Positions 1 to 11,600 of a stretch of 64,000 bases of DNA are shown here, piece by piece. The notes beneath the pieces were generated by a model. It saw only the letters and a list, made by a program, of their open reading frames with translations, did no database searches and had not been told where the DNA came from. The translations under genes and the position numbers were made by a program. How positions within the stretch are numbered: position 1 is the first letter of the stretch; the number at the start of each line of letters is the position of its first letter. This DNA is from Amphiura filiformis (Eukaryota; Echinodermata; Ophiuroidea; Amphilepidida; Amphiuridae). The stretch covers positions 14,794,305 through 14,858,304 of the forward strand of contig NC_092631.1 of NCBI RefSeq assembly GCF_039555335.1, given 5' to 3'.

Positions 1-205
1 CAAAGCAGCTAGGTAATGTGCATTAGGTACATTGTAGATGATGCAAGATTTTGAAAACATGTTACAACCATTTCTAAGTTTTCAATTTGCTTTAATTTGT
101 GTGGAAAAAGTTTAAAAATCCAACAAATTATTTTTTTTACAATGTCATTGTAGAACATGAATAAAATAAATCCTATTTTCACTCTTTTTACCATTTTTTT
201 CACAG

Positions 206-295
206 GAATGGGTGGAATATGATGAACACAAGAACGTCTCTGTAGGCATCTTTGATTTGGAGAGTCAGTTCATCATCGTACCACATAAAAAGTGA
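206..295 (+). CDS. Terminal coding exon of an unidentified gene
   Basis: A pyrimidine-rich tract ending in CACAG at 201-205 is followed by 29 open codons and a TGA at 293-295. The peptide begins EWVEYDE and ends IIVPHKK. It is acidic then hydrophobic and looks like the C-terminus of a globular protein. The rest of the gene lies left of the window on the plus strand, so it is convergent with RAD17. I do not recognise the family. The main alternative is a chance open frame after a strong acceptor. Confidence 0.5.
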   Translation, partial: EWVEYDEHKNVSVGIFDLESQFIIVPHKK

Positions 296-1213
296 TAACA
301 TTTTCAAACCATTAGGTTACAAGTCTCAGTTTTTTGAAATTTTTCTTATCAGCTTTAGCTTCATAAGCAATAATGTCCTTGTCACTGAAATGAACAGTTT
401 ATCAGTTTTGTATACAGACAAATACTATATATGACACAGATAGGGAATTATGTAGCTACATCAGATGACCTTGTCATGCAGTCCAGCTTTCCAGTTAGTG
501 ACCTTTTGTTGCAAACTCTTGACACAACAGTTTGTAACAGGTGTTATGCTGGTCATAGTGATTAAGTAAGTTATTTCCACCTGACCTTGTTCAGCTACAA
601 CATTGGTGAAATAGGACTAATCTGTCTAGGGAGGTTGTAGCTTAATAATGTCATGAATGCAAGGGCTTTTCACAAAATCTATGTGAGCGTATCGGGACCA
701 TTATATTGCTATATAGGTGGGTGACCTACCTGATTGAACCTCCAGATATTCACTCTACCCATTGAGATTTTGATATCACAGGAAAACCTCCAAAACTCTG
801 GTAAATATTTAGGCGAGCGTGTTCTCTTTACATCTAAAATTATGTTCATAGTTTTTATCAAGTTAAAAGGAGCTGTTGGGAACTGCTTATCTACAAAATT
901 AGTTTGTGTAGTTGAATTCAAATTTGGTTAATGGCCTGAGCTTTTGATCCTAGCAGGATCCAATTATCAAAGGCAGATAATTCTCATTTTATCTTTGCTT
1001 CAAATTTACATTTGAATAAATACATGTATAATATTATTTTAAGGGTACACTTGCAAATGGAAAACTATTTGCCAAACAGTTTTAGAAATAGCATGGTTGG
1101 ATTTAAGGTACATCTTTGTGATGTATTAATCCATTTGATTATCTAGTGTGGGGTGGCATTTTCTTAGGAGGGAGGGTCCTAAATACGTTGGGGTCATAAT
1201 GTATTTACACAGG
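296..1213. other. Noncoding gap, nothing recognised
   Basis: AT-rich sequence after the terminal exon, probably its 3' UTR and then intergenic DNA. Short open frames here show no protein-like composition or splice context. Confidence 0.4.
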
Positions 1214-1853
1214 GAAGGTCATAATAAACACAGCCAAAATAAAAAGTCTCCATTAGTTACATCCCCATTTAATCAGAGTCTGATGAGTTTATGACAAAAT
1301 AATTCATATAATAATTTTCTATACACTTTCCTTCGAAAGTTGATACCAAATTTGATATCAAAAGTTTAATCACTGTGAGCATAGGAACAGTTGTTTGGAA
1401 ATTCGTGCAATTTTAAAAATGACATAGGGAATTGTATCACGTAGCGAAGCTAGCGTGAGTGCCAAGAATTACGTCGCCTGAATAGGCCGGCAGGTTAAAG
1501 GTTTACCCATGCATGTCAAAATGCAAATCAAATACCCCCCTCTTTCAATTGTGCGCATGCAAGTGTACAATGATTCCTGTACGGGTTGCTTCAGGCCACA
1601 TAATAAGCTGATACCATGCATTGACTTTTGCATGGTCCATTCGTAATTTGTAATTTTTAAATTGCACGATTTCCAAACAACGCTCCTATGCTCACGATGA
1701 TTAAACTTTTGATATCAAATTTGGTATCAACTTTCGAAGGAAAGTGTATAGAAAATTATTATTTGAATTGTTTTGCCATAAACTCATCAGACTCTGATTA
1801 AATGGGGATGAAACTAATGGAGACTTTTTATTTTGGCTGTGTTTATTATTACA
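1214..1853. repeat. Foldback element with ~200-bp arms
   Basis: Sequence at about 1214-1425 returns as its imperfect reverse complement at about 1640-1853, around a ~215-bp centre. Shared blocks include the ACACAGCCAAAATAAAAAG end, the AAATTTGATATCAAAAGTTT block and the GAGCATAGGA inner edge. No open frame is retained. It is a non-autonomous foldback or long-TIR element. Confidence 0.75.
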
Positions 1854-2080
1854 GGGCATGTGACTATAATAAGTGACATATATATTGGCAAAAATTGCAG
1901 TTGTATTTAAAATGAGCAAGCATTCGGTCGGCCTGCATGACGTCACATCACTTGATAGAACAAATATTAAGTTCTTTTTTGAATAATTTGTTTTGGGCTG
2001 CACATGCCAAATGGGGGGTCATAAACATGTTCAACCCAAGATAGAGGGGTCATAAATAAGTGACTCTGGTCTCTGACATA

Positions 2081-2520
2081 TGTGACGTGTCATGTTAAAA
2101 GCAGACACTTTTGGGCAGGATCGTGAATGGAGAAATAGCCAAAAATCTGCCAGGGGGCGATTTTTTTCACAATTTGGGTTTGTTGCGAATTTGTGATATT
2201 ATTAATGTTAAAAATATTGTCTGATAGTTTCAGACCGAATATAACTGGCATCTTATATTTTTTTGGACATTTTTTCAAGGTACATGTAATTCCTACCCTC
2301 AACATTGTAATTTGTTAATAATATTTTTAAAGGCAGATATCTCAATTTCCAACTTTAATACTATAACTTATGAACTCAATACCTTCGCTTAGGAATGTCC
2401 GATTTCATTGGAGAAAACAGCGTTGTGGAGCAAAATATATCTATATATATTTAAGATATGTAAAAACCTCAAAATTGATAACCTGCCTAAAAGTGTCTGC
2501 TTTTGACATGACACGTCACA
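2081..2520. mobile_element. 440-bp MITE, TA target site (Tc1/mariner-like)
   Basis: Terminal inverted repeats of 39 bp (2081-2119 and 2482-2520) beginning TGTGACGTGTCATG match at 37 of 39 positions. TA dinucleotides flank both ends (2079-2080 and 2521-2522), as expected for a Tc1/mariner-type insertion. No transposase frame lies inside. Confidence 0.85.
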
Positions 2521-2557
2521 TATTGGGTTCCCCCTCCCCCACTTCCGAAGAAAATGC

Positions 2558-2684
2558 GCTACTCCATTTGAAATTCCTACACCCCTATGGAAGACATGAC
2601 CTTAATTTTTCACATGGGGAGTGTGAATTTCAAATGGGATTACCTAATAGGAGGTGTATGGATTTCAATTGGAATAGTCCAGGA
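2558..2684. repeat. Palindromic MITE family, copy 1
   Basis: A member of a family repeated at least eight times in this window. Diagnostic blocks are TCCATTTGAAAT, CTATGGAAGACATGACCTTA, GGGAGTGTGAATTTCAAATG and GGTGTATGGATTTCAA..GGAATAG. The full form is close to one long palindrome. Confidence 0.75.
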
Positions 2685-3121
2685 TGGTAACACATTGCAC
2701 TTGAGTCCCCCTAGACTCGCTGTGCAATGTGCTAAAAGGCTGGTGAAAGACTCGCTGTAGAGGAGGTGTAGCGTTATAGCAACATTACATGGAGGAGTCT
2801 GGCCCAATCGCCAATGAAAGAGATGGGCACTCCGATTACTGTTTATGCAGGATCATCTCCTTTACCTTACCCCTGGATATATTTACGAACATTGCAAATG
2901 GGAGCGAGGTTAAGTGATATCATGTGTTTAAAAGACAATAAAATGTACTCATTTGTAACTTGTAAAGATTATTTACTCTTCTTCTTTATAAATAAACTTG
3001 CCTACTTCACATGACAGTTTGAGCCACCACTGGTATTATTTGAGGCGTCCATAAATAAATTGCAAACCATACACGTATGTGACGGGGATTGTGACCTGCT
3101 ACAATGAAATGAGCGTAAAGT

Positions 3122-3346
3122 CACAAGTTGGTCGTTTCAAGACGTCTTGGCTAATGTGTTGCTTTTCTTTGTTTCACACACACACACGTGTTAAAGCCAA
3201 TATTATGTCTGTATGTCCTTTGTGAATGGGGCACATGGGCAAGACCAGTCATGAAAGACATACTACTGGCTTGTACAGGTGTGCGGCACACAAAGAAATA
3301 CCAACTCATTAACAGCCAGGATGTCTTGAAACAACCAACTTTAATA
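3122..3346. repeat. Short foldback element
   Basis: About 50 bp at 3122-3172 (containing GTTGGTCGTTTCAAGACGTC) returns as an imperfect inverted copy at 3290-3346 (GATGTCTTGAAACAACCAAC). The loop includes a short CA run. Noncoding. Confidence 0.65.
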
Positions 3347-3659
3347 CGACTTAACTCTCATTTCAGTCAGAGAATTTTTCAAATAAGGGTGTCAAGGTCA
3401 CTCAATTTCACATGTTGAACTGGTTTTCTATATAAGCAATTACATCGTTCCCTCCCCAACCCCAACCAGCCTTGGTCGTATAGCTATATAGAGACAAGAT
3501 AATTTCTTACAAAATGACTAGTCATAAAAAGCAAGATGCTGTAATAGTGCAGTAGATGAACACTTTATTATAGCAATACCATACATAAGTGAGTATCAGA
3601 TACAGTACAAACGCTCAACGCTCAACATCTGTAATATGAGGGCCAGTTTGTTCCATGTA

Positions 3660-4129
3660 AAGTCTGCACAAAAAGTAACGCAGCTGTTATAAATATGCCT
3701 TTAGCTTCAGAACTAATAATTCTTTTCACATTATTTTAACATAGAAGGATGATATATTTAAGCGGATTTTGATACCCCATTTGTCAAATGCCGTTCAATA
3801 TTAACAACACAGTAGTGCTTTTAAAGAAAAATACCCGAATTAAAAAGTTGCCATTTACAGCGATCAGTGGTTACTATGCAGCAAGCAAAGCCCATCATTA
3901 TCTTCGGGCTGACTTCAAATCAATACAAATAGCTGTAACCTTTAAATTCTGGTATTTTTCTTTCAAAACACAGCTGTATTGTTAATAATGAACAAAATTG
4001 GATAAATTGAGTATCAAAATATGCATAAATAAATCATGCTTCTTTTTATGTTGAAATATTGTGAAAACAATTATTATTATGAAGCTATAGGCGTATTTAT
4101 AACAGCTGCGTTACTTTTTGTGCAGACTT
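3660..4129. mobile_element. 470-bp MITE with ~48-bp inverted termini
   Basis: The termini AAGTCTGCACAAAAAGTAAC (3660 onward) and their reverse complement (ending 4129) continue as inverted matches for about 48 bp through AGCTGTTATAAATA. The interior is AT-rich with no transposase. I could not fix a target-site duplication. Confidence 0.8.
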
Positions 4130-5051
4130 GAGATGCTATGTCTACTATGCATCTGTTACAAGAATGTTTTTAAAAGAGCCGTAATAATATTTTCAGCATA
4201 AATGCAAAGCATGTAACACAGTGCGATTTGTTACACATTGGTGATACAAAATGTAAAACATTTGGCCCTCTTGAGCAGCGTTTGAACTAAGAACTTATCC
4301 TCTTGTCCAAAAATCATTGAGGACAATCATAACGAGCCATACATTTGTCTGACGGATAACCACTATATTTTACCTCCAAAATCATGATTAATAAACAAAG
4401 CTTGACATGCATCAGCAAGAAATAGCTGCCGATCACCACTTGCACACAGTTTTCTGTGATGATTGATTGTTCAGCATGTTCATTTCTCAATATTTTTTAA
4501 TTAACCATTTCACTGAGTTAAATGGCACCAGTGATCAATGATCAGATGGCAAATGGATCAGAGACAACTGAAATATTTTTAGGACAAGCAGAATCTATGC
4601 TTAGGTTGTCCTCAGGAGAACCTTCATTTTTACCTTATTTCGAACACTGCTCATGAATATATGCTAGAAACCTCATTCCATACAAAGCAAAGGGACTTGA
4701 CCCATTTGCGTCTTTGTTCACCTTAGACATGGGCAACTGTATTTTAATAGTTCTGTGCGAGTATATCCAACTTCCCAAGGTATTCCCCATAATCTTTCAG
4801 TATTTTTCAGTTTTTCAGGCAAACAAAAACACTCAAATACAGTGCAGAATGTTGATCAGGCTGTGACCTTTTTCCATAATATACACATGTCTGCCTGGTG
4901 GGCAACAGATCTAAATTGACAGATATGCTTAAAATTATGAATTTTACAATTTATACAATTTCCAAAATGCCGTTGCAGTTTCATTCATACATGCAAAAGT
5001 ATTTTAAAGTTAGCATACCAAAAATTCTAATTATAGCAAATCTTTCTATCC
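4130..5051. other. Noncoding gap, nothing recognised
   Basis: Unique-looking AT-rich sequence. A short block at 4842-4878 (CAGTGCAGAATGTTGAT, then a pyrimidine run) resembles 15706-15742 in a RAD17 intron, which suggests a shared but undefined repeat. Confidence 0.35.
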
Positions 5052-5481
5052 CAGGGGTGGAATTTCGTAAAGTGCCACAGGAGTCCAAGTGGATTCTCGC
5101 AAGAGAGTTTTGCGAGAGTCCATGGATTCCCGTAAATGGATTCTCGTACAACAATCTTGCGGGAGTCCAAAAGGTATTATATGTAGGCCTATGTAAAATG
5201 CATTCAAACAAACAAACTAACAAATAAACTAACAAAGTTAAGTTTTTAATATATGTGTCATCAAATACTCATCATACTCTCACTTCCATATATGTCATTG
5301 CATCTTTGGTGACTTTTCCTTTATATTTTGAAGGCTATGAGTTTTAAGGCGTGTTGAACTTGAACGTAAGTTCACTGAGCCGATCATTTCCAGCGAGAGT
5401 CCACATGGACTCTCGCAATAGGACTTTTTACGGGAGTCTCTGCAGAGTCGACTCTCGGACTCCCCGCCAAATTCCACCCTG
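5052..5481. mobile_element. 430-bp MITE, 5-bp target duplication TATCC
   Basis: The ends are CAGGGGTGGAATTT (5052 on) and AAATTCCACCCTG (to 5481), an inverted pair differing by one G. TATCC occurs directly outside both ends (5047-5051 and 5482-5486). The interior carries GAGAGTCCA/TGGACTCTC inverted blocks that would fold on themselves. No coding capacity; superfamily not assigned. Confidence 0.8.
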
Positions 5482-5821
5482 TATCCTACATGCAAGGTGC
5501 CCCTCACAGGATATACTGTACTCTGTGCTGCATGCTATGCCTTGTCAGGTGACTACCATTCGGTATTATAACTTCACATGGTTTAAGATGAATAATTGTG
5601 TGCATTGTGTGCAAAGAGTAGAGCGCGTAAAATATCAAGATGGGCAAGTGGATTTCTAAGTGGACATGCCCCAGGCAACTGGAAATGTTAAAATATTGCA
5701 AGGCCTGTAAATCGCCAACAAGAGTTCATAGGCATTAAACTGCAGGTTAGAAACTTCATGATTCTGATGAATGCTGGTTTCATTGTGTCATGCCACTTGC
5801 CCCTTTAGGGTGATATTTGTG

Positions 5822-5945
5822 TCACTGCGGAATAATTCTGGTATACCCTGCGCATAAGTATAACCTTAACCCTAAAACAGGGTAAAACAGAATCGTATAA
5901 TATAGGAATACAGGGGCGCCAGGGTAAACCAGAATTATACCGTCC
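5822..5945. repeat. Small inverted repeat
   Basis: AATTCTGGTATACCCTG on the left pairs with CAGGGTAAACCAGAATTATA on the right around a ~75-bp loop. Probably a MITE remnant. Confidence 0.55.
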
Positions 5946-5948
5946 ACT

Positions 5949-7985
5949 GCGCAGAAGTCACACCAGAGATGCTAGCAGTGACCAAGCGTCATGCAAGCAG
6001 TGTCTTGCCGATAAATCAATCTGCTACATAATAAGTAGTGTCTAGTCCTCTACTGTATCAATATTTGTTCTGAGTTGCCTCATTCATTTTGCTTTATCTA
6101 TACTTAGGTTCACCACAACTTTTGTAGTGACATAGGTTAGCCCAACGTAGATGTTTATTTCGCTGATTGCAGTCTCAATTCGAGTGTGCAAAGTTAATTA
6201 CACGGAGCAAGTGTACAAGGGTGCTTTGTCAGCACGCTTGCAGCGCAATTAACCACAAAATATAAAGCATTAATGTCACTACTGACTTGAGGTGAACCAA
6301 GTTTAGAAGAAGAAAAACCAAAATGTCTTTGTGAGTTTTTAGTTACCAAAGATTTCATAACTACTACTTCATGAATTAAAAATATTGTTGTTGGACCGGA
6401 AAAACTGTATTTTTGAACATGTCTAAAACAAAACTGCCAAGAGGTTACATATATAGGTGGCCATTGACGCATATGGAGGTTTTTCCTGCCCAACGACTAT
6501 GTTTCAAAATAACGAGCTGTTCCTCACACAGCAGAATCAGGTTTCTTCAGAGCTGCTTCATTATATTCTGAGCAAACAACTGTTTTTAGTTAGTCAGGCA
6601 AAAAAAAAAAAAAGCAGGTTTTTGTCTTTTTAGCCCCATTTCTTTTAGGCCACATTTCCTTCCTCCTCCAACAAAATGGGTCATTCATGATATAGCGCCA
6701 CACTGTACATCTGATTTCATATCTCTTCCTGGTGTTTTTAATTCTTGCCTTAGTCCACCACAAATGGCCTGCAATATTGGCCTTTTTATTGTTTGAGATA
6801 TTGAACAGGCAAATACTCCTCAAAATAAGCATTACATGTCCCATGCTTTGGAAAATTCTTTGTTTTCTATTGTTTTAAGATGTTCAATGGCCCATATCTC
6901 AAAACTTGCTCTGCCGACATTACGGCCCCTTTGTGGTGGATGGTCACATTTGTGATACGACCTGATCCAATCGAGCCAAAGGAGCCAATCATGAAATTGG
7001 AATTATCATCATCATCATCAAAGTGTGATCCCTTAAATCCTTACATCCCTTGGATGGGCGCCAAGGGGGACTGGGACAGGGCACCTTTCGCAAAATAACC
7101 CATGTTTTGTTCTTTTTTCAGCCACTTTTTGACAAATCAGGCTGATTGTCTCCCCCATTCAAGCGCTAATATGATCCCTTGGATACAAAGTTATATTTCT
7201 TTTCAGTGCAATTTTTTTAATGCTTTTTGCTCCCATCCAAATGTCAAAAATGCCACCTTTGGCCTGCTTGGATCATATCTAGTCACATTTCTCCCCAAGT
7301 TTTCAATGTATATGCTGAACGTACAACTTTTTTTTAAACTTGCATGGCCATTTTGCAATGATTTTTGTTTCTGTGCAGCGATTTTCAATTTCTGCTGCGA
7401 CCTTATGTTCTTTCTGCTCAAATGTTTCACTTTGCTCCCTTTACTACAGTGAAGATGCTACTGGAAACTGCAGAAAATTACTGCTGCGTCTGTCGCTACA
7501 GCAAAAATCACCACTGCCTGTTGCTACAACAAAATGCCCGCCAGAGAAGAGTACCGTATTGTTTGTAATAAACGCCCCAGGGGAAGGTGCATTTTTCCAT
7601 AAGGGGGCATTTATAAGAAGTGAATTTTCAGTGAAAAAAGCTTCAAAATGGGCAGTAAACTTTGGACGAATCATTCACTTCCGGGTTCAAAATCAAGATA
7701 GCAGCGCACATGGAAATGCATGGAACATGTAATTTTTGCGGTAAATACAACAAAATTACATCTGTTAAGTGCATCATCAAACAAGAATCTGATCAAATTA
7801 GTGAAATTCTACCATAATATTTAGGCAATAAACTAAATGGAAGTTTGAGTCATAATAGGTTTTGTCCATGCAATTTAACTGACATATGATGCAAGTTTAA
7901 GTTTAAGGACATGGACATGGACATTTTTGGACAAAAATGGGAGAGGTATTTAATAGAGGGGGAGCGTTAAATACAAATACAGTAT
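5949..7985. other. Repeat-derived noncoding region
   Basis: No coding exon recognised. A block at 6957-6990 (CGACCTGATCCAAT then GCCAAAGGAG) recurs at 20211-20240 and, inverted, near 7257-7282. This indicates an interspersed repeat family. Confidence 0.35.
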
Positions 7986-7989
7986 ATGA

Positions 7990-8042
7990 TTCTTTAGTTA
8001 TTGTTTACTTTTCAGTTTGCTAGTCATCAAAATCTTCAATGA
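7990..8042 (-). pseudogene. Detached partial copy of the RAD17 last exon
   Basis: About 50 bp ending TCATCAAAATCTTCAAT matches 8447-8493, which spans the RAD17 stop codon and adjacent 3' UTR, about 456 bp away on the downstream side. Only the final codons and stop are present, so this is a relic and not an alternative exon. Confidence 0.75.
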
Positions 8043-8364
8043 TCTGTGACCCAAGCGGCAAGCAGCACCGATAGCTGGGATTTGACAAGTGCCAGTTTCA
8101 CCAAAACTGCTTGTCCAATATATGACCCTGAAAACATAAACCAGACCACTGCCCCTTCTGGGGGTTCAGTCACTTCAAATAGCTATTGCTACAGCTTTGA
8201 TATTAAGTCATGTCTTGTTTTTAGTTAACAGAACTTTATATATAAGCATATTTTTTTTGGCGTATATCACAGGCAATAATTTTGCCTCTCCCAGGAGTAA
8301 ATTGCCCGTCCACCTGTCATTTTGGATGTTTCTTTTGCATACTGCTTGGTGACTGCCTCTTGCA

Positions 8365-8370
8365 TTTATT
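8365..8370 (-). terminator. Candidate polyadenylation signal for RAD17
   Basis: AATAAA on the minus strand, about 105 bases past the RAD17 stop codon, at a normal 3' UTR distance. No other evidence of cleavage is visible. Confidence 0.5.
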
Positions 8371-8474
8371 TGCAAGCCACAATCACGAATCGTTTGCTAC
8401 AAATCAGCAACCAGCATTACATTGTGGACCGTTTTAGTTTTAGTCTCTTTAGTCATTGTTTACTTTTCAGTTTG

Positions 8475-8673
8475 CTAGTCATCAAAATCTTCAATAACTA
8501 TGTTCTCATCTTCATCTTCTGTGTCTGCTCCATCATATGGATCTGTTCCCTCAGCAACTATCTCTGGTTTTTTCAGGGCCGATTCATTGGTGGCGCTTTT
8601 CTGTGAGCTTGGGATATCGTCGTCATCAATGGTGGTATCAACTTCCTTCTCATCTAATTTCTGTGGCCATGAT
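8475..8673 (-). CDS. RAD17: RAD17 exon 16 (C-terminus and stop)
   Basis: Acceptor CCTTAG at 8674, then SWPQKLDEKEV, two acidic stretches, an SQ dipeptide and the terminal ENIVIEDFDD before TAG. The acidic isoleucine/valine-rich tail matches the conserved C-terminal RAD17 motif linked to 9-1-1 interaction. Confidence 0.92.
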
Positions 8674-11600
8674 CTAAGGAAAATCACACAAGAATAAAGA
8701 GATTAAAAAAATTTATTATAAATTGTGTTGACATGCATAAGTTGCAGGAAACACTGGCTTGTTTTAAATCTTTTGTATTAACCCTAACACTGAACCCTGC
8801 TTTTTGATATCGGAAGTCAAAGAAGATACGAAAAAGTCAAGAAGAAGAATTTTTGACTTGGCACCCCCAGGATTCGAACCTTTGACCCCCGCATGCCAAC
8901 CACACGATCACGGACCGGTAGCTGCACGGGTTATTGCTGCCAGGCCAGCAATTCCGTGAGCATGTAACACTTAGGGTGCTTGCGTCATCGCAGACCCTGG
9001 GATTCATGCATGCGCAGAATTTTTCATCATGGTATTAACAGGTGTTAATAACAATAGTTTTAACAGGGTATTTCAATAGGCTATTCCGCTTGAAATCCAT
9101 ACACCCCCTATGGCAGACATGACCTTAATCTCCCACACGGGGAGTGTGAAATTTCAAATGGGGTTAGTTACCGAAATGAGTGATGACCTTAATCTTCCAC
9201 ACTAAGAGTGTGAACTTCAGATGGGTTACCGAAATGGACAACTCTATTTGAAATTCACACTCCCTGTGTGGAAGATTAAGGCCATGACTTCCATAGGGGG
9301 TGTATGTATTTCAACTGGAATAGCTCAATAAAATGCAACCCAATTTTAATGCCTGGTGTCTGAAATTATTTTGTACTCAATGCTCATAAATGATTACACA
9401 GTCATAAACTGTATTGCCTCGATAATTCATACTGAAATAATTGGTGAAATTGGCATATGTGTATTACACGTGCGTAGAATGGCAAATTGTCCTTATACTG
9501 GGAACACAGCCGCCGTAAACGCATTGATTCGAATCCAACATAGCATTATTCTCAATTTGAGATGATACACACTATAGTTTTTGGCACAGAAGAAGGGCAC
9601 TTGTTACACTTTGAGAGCGTGCAGAGCGTAAACACGGAAGTGGGGTTCTGATTGGCTGAATCAATCATCTGACAATCACAGCAACAAACCGATAATCTGA
9701 TTGGGCGATTATGCATCGAAACGTTGGTCGGCGCAGATCGGCACCCTTGAAGTACACGCAAATCTTCACGTATGACGCTCATTAATCAATCTGAGCAAGG
9801 GACTGCCATTCTTCTCTGAAACCGAGTGTATAAGCACCCAGTCAATAAGGTCGAAGCTGCTGCTAAGTACGCAGTCACTATAAACACACCATGGAAAAGT
9901 AAAGTCCATTCGCTCTAAGAGTGAAGGTTTTGACTGGATGTGTTTACTAGCTATTGGGTTACCTCACTGATATCACTAACCACAAGTTCCAAAGGGGTAC
10001 TCAAGAAGTCATAACAATGATAAGAGACTGTATACAATTTTAACTATTTTAGTAGTGATAGGCTGTATAAGGGTGTAGTTGCAAACAGCTTAGGGTACCA
10101 GCTTATTTGATGCAGCTTGGTGTTCTGAGTAATTTGACACCAATTTCATTGAAATCGCCAAAAATTGAGACAGTGCCGCCAAATAACGATACACAAGGGG
10201 GGGGGGCAGATTTGACCTTTATTTTCTAGTTTTAAGGGAATTTTATCACATTAAGGATTATGTAATGCATTTTTGGTATATACTTACATAGTTTTAGGTC
10301 CAGGAAGGTCATTTATGCACTTTGTGTCAAATGAAACTTTTAGTGTCCTTAAAATTAACGCTTTTGGGTAAAATTAGGCCGTGAGGGCGCTTTTACCTTT
10401 TAGCGACCCATTTCAAACTATTTTTGATTTTTAGTTAATCATACTAGAGATAATCATCAATCATCCATATTCTGAAATTTTCAGCCATTTATCACATTTG
10501 GTGTGGCCGTGGCACTAATTTTTAATACAGGGGTAACCTGCCCAAAGCAATATACAGGGGTCAACGAACTTTGTATCACATGTAAGTCAATGGAAGCGTC
10601 CCTGCACATTTTCAAATGGGTACCACGCACAAGTGAAATAAGGTTGAGAGTTCAAATTTGGACAGAAGATGTTATTTATCAGTAACTTTGATTTGATAAT
10701 AAGAAATGATAAAATTTTAGTAGGGGGGATACGTAACAGCTATTAGGCTGAACAGCGCCCTCACATCCTAAATTGGCTCTTAAACTTGCATCGAAACATA
10801 CTATTTATGTAAAAACTGCATAAATATATCCAGGGGACCTAAAATCATGTAAATAATCATTAGAATCCAACAAACAGCAAAGAAAATGCCCATAATTGTC
10901 AAAATATTGAAAAATAGGGGGTCCCAAGAAATCCCCCCTTATGCGTCGCTTTTTGGCCAGCACTGTCTCATTTTTCAACCGATTTTTTTTTAAAAGGTGT
11001 CAAAATGCTCAGGAGGATTAGCAGCTTCAATTCAGCTGGTACCCTAAGCTTTTTGAAACATCACCCTTTTTTTTTTTGAGCTGTACAGCCTATCACTAAT
11101 TTTAGTCTAAAATACTATGCCAATTTATCAGTTGTTGACAGAAAACCTCTCCAGTGTGCAGTAGTGTGGTTTGATTTTTATCAACATTGGGAATTGTCAA
11201 CTCCCAAAAACCTTCACAGTTAGAGCAAATGGACTTTATGTATAAATGATCCCGAAAATTATACCAAGAGGAAGTGATTAATAAAATACAATACCTACCC
11301 TCTGGCCATCAGCTGCTTGGAAGAGTATCTCGTCAGTTCCTGCAGATAGGCTATTTGACCTGAAAGGTGAAAGTTCAAAGGTTATAATCATTAAAACTTG
11401 GTGTAAATATTCTAAGGCAGAAGTACAGAGACCTGTTCATGTCTGACATAACCTGTCAATCAAACTCACAACGACCTGTGATTGGTTAGGATAGTATTAC
11501 TACTAGAGCATTTTGCACCCTGATGTGGCAGTGACGTCAGTGCACATTTCATTGGGCGCAACTACAAATCGCTAGTGTTTGCTCAAAGTGCTGGCTTACA

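Larger units (their letters stand above)
8674..11298 (-). other. RAD17 intron 15
   Basis: Holds a tRNA-derived SINE, a palindromic MITE copy and a large foldback element, each listed separately. The remainder shows no recognisable exon. Confidence 0.8.

Noticed and set aside
7102-7732. Several overlapping 67-130 codon frames
   Set aside because: No domain, low-complexity Phe/Cys-rich translations, no splice signals; consistent with repeat-derived DNA.
8870-8945. Functional tRNA gene on the minus strand
   Set aside because: A- and B-box-like elements are present, but the acceptor stem does not pair. Better explained as a SINE head.
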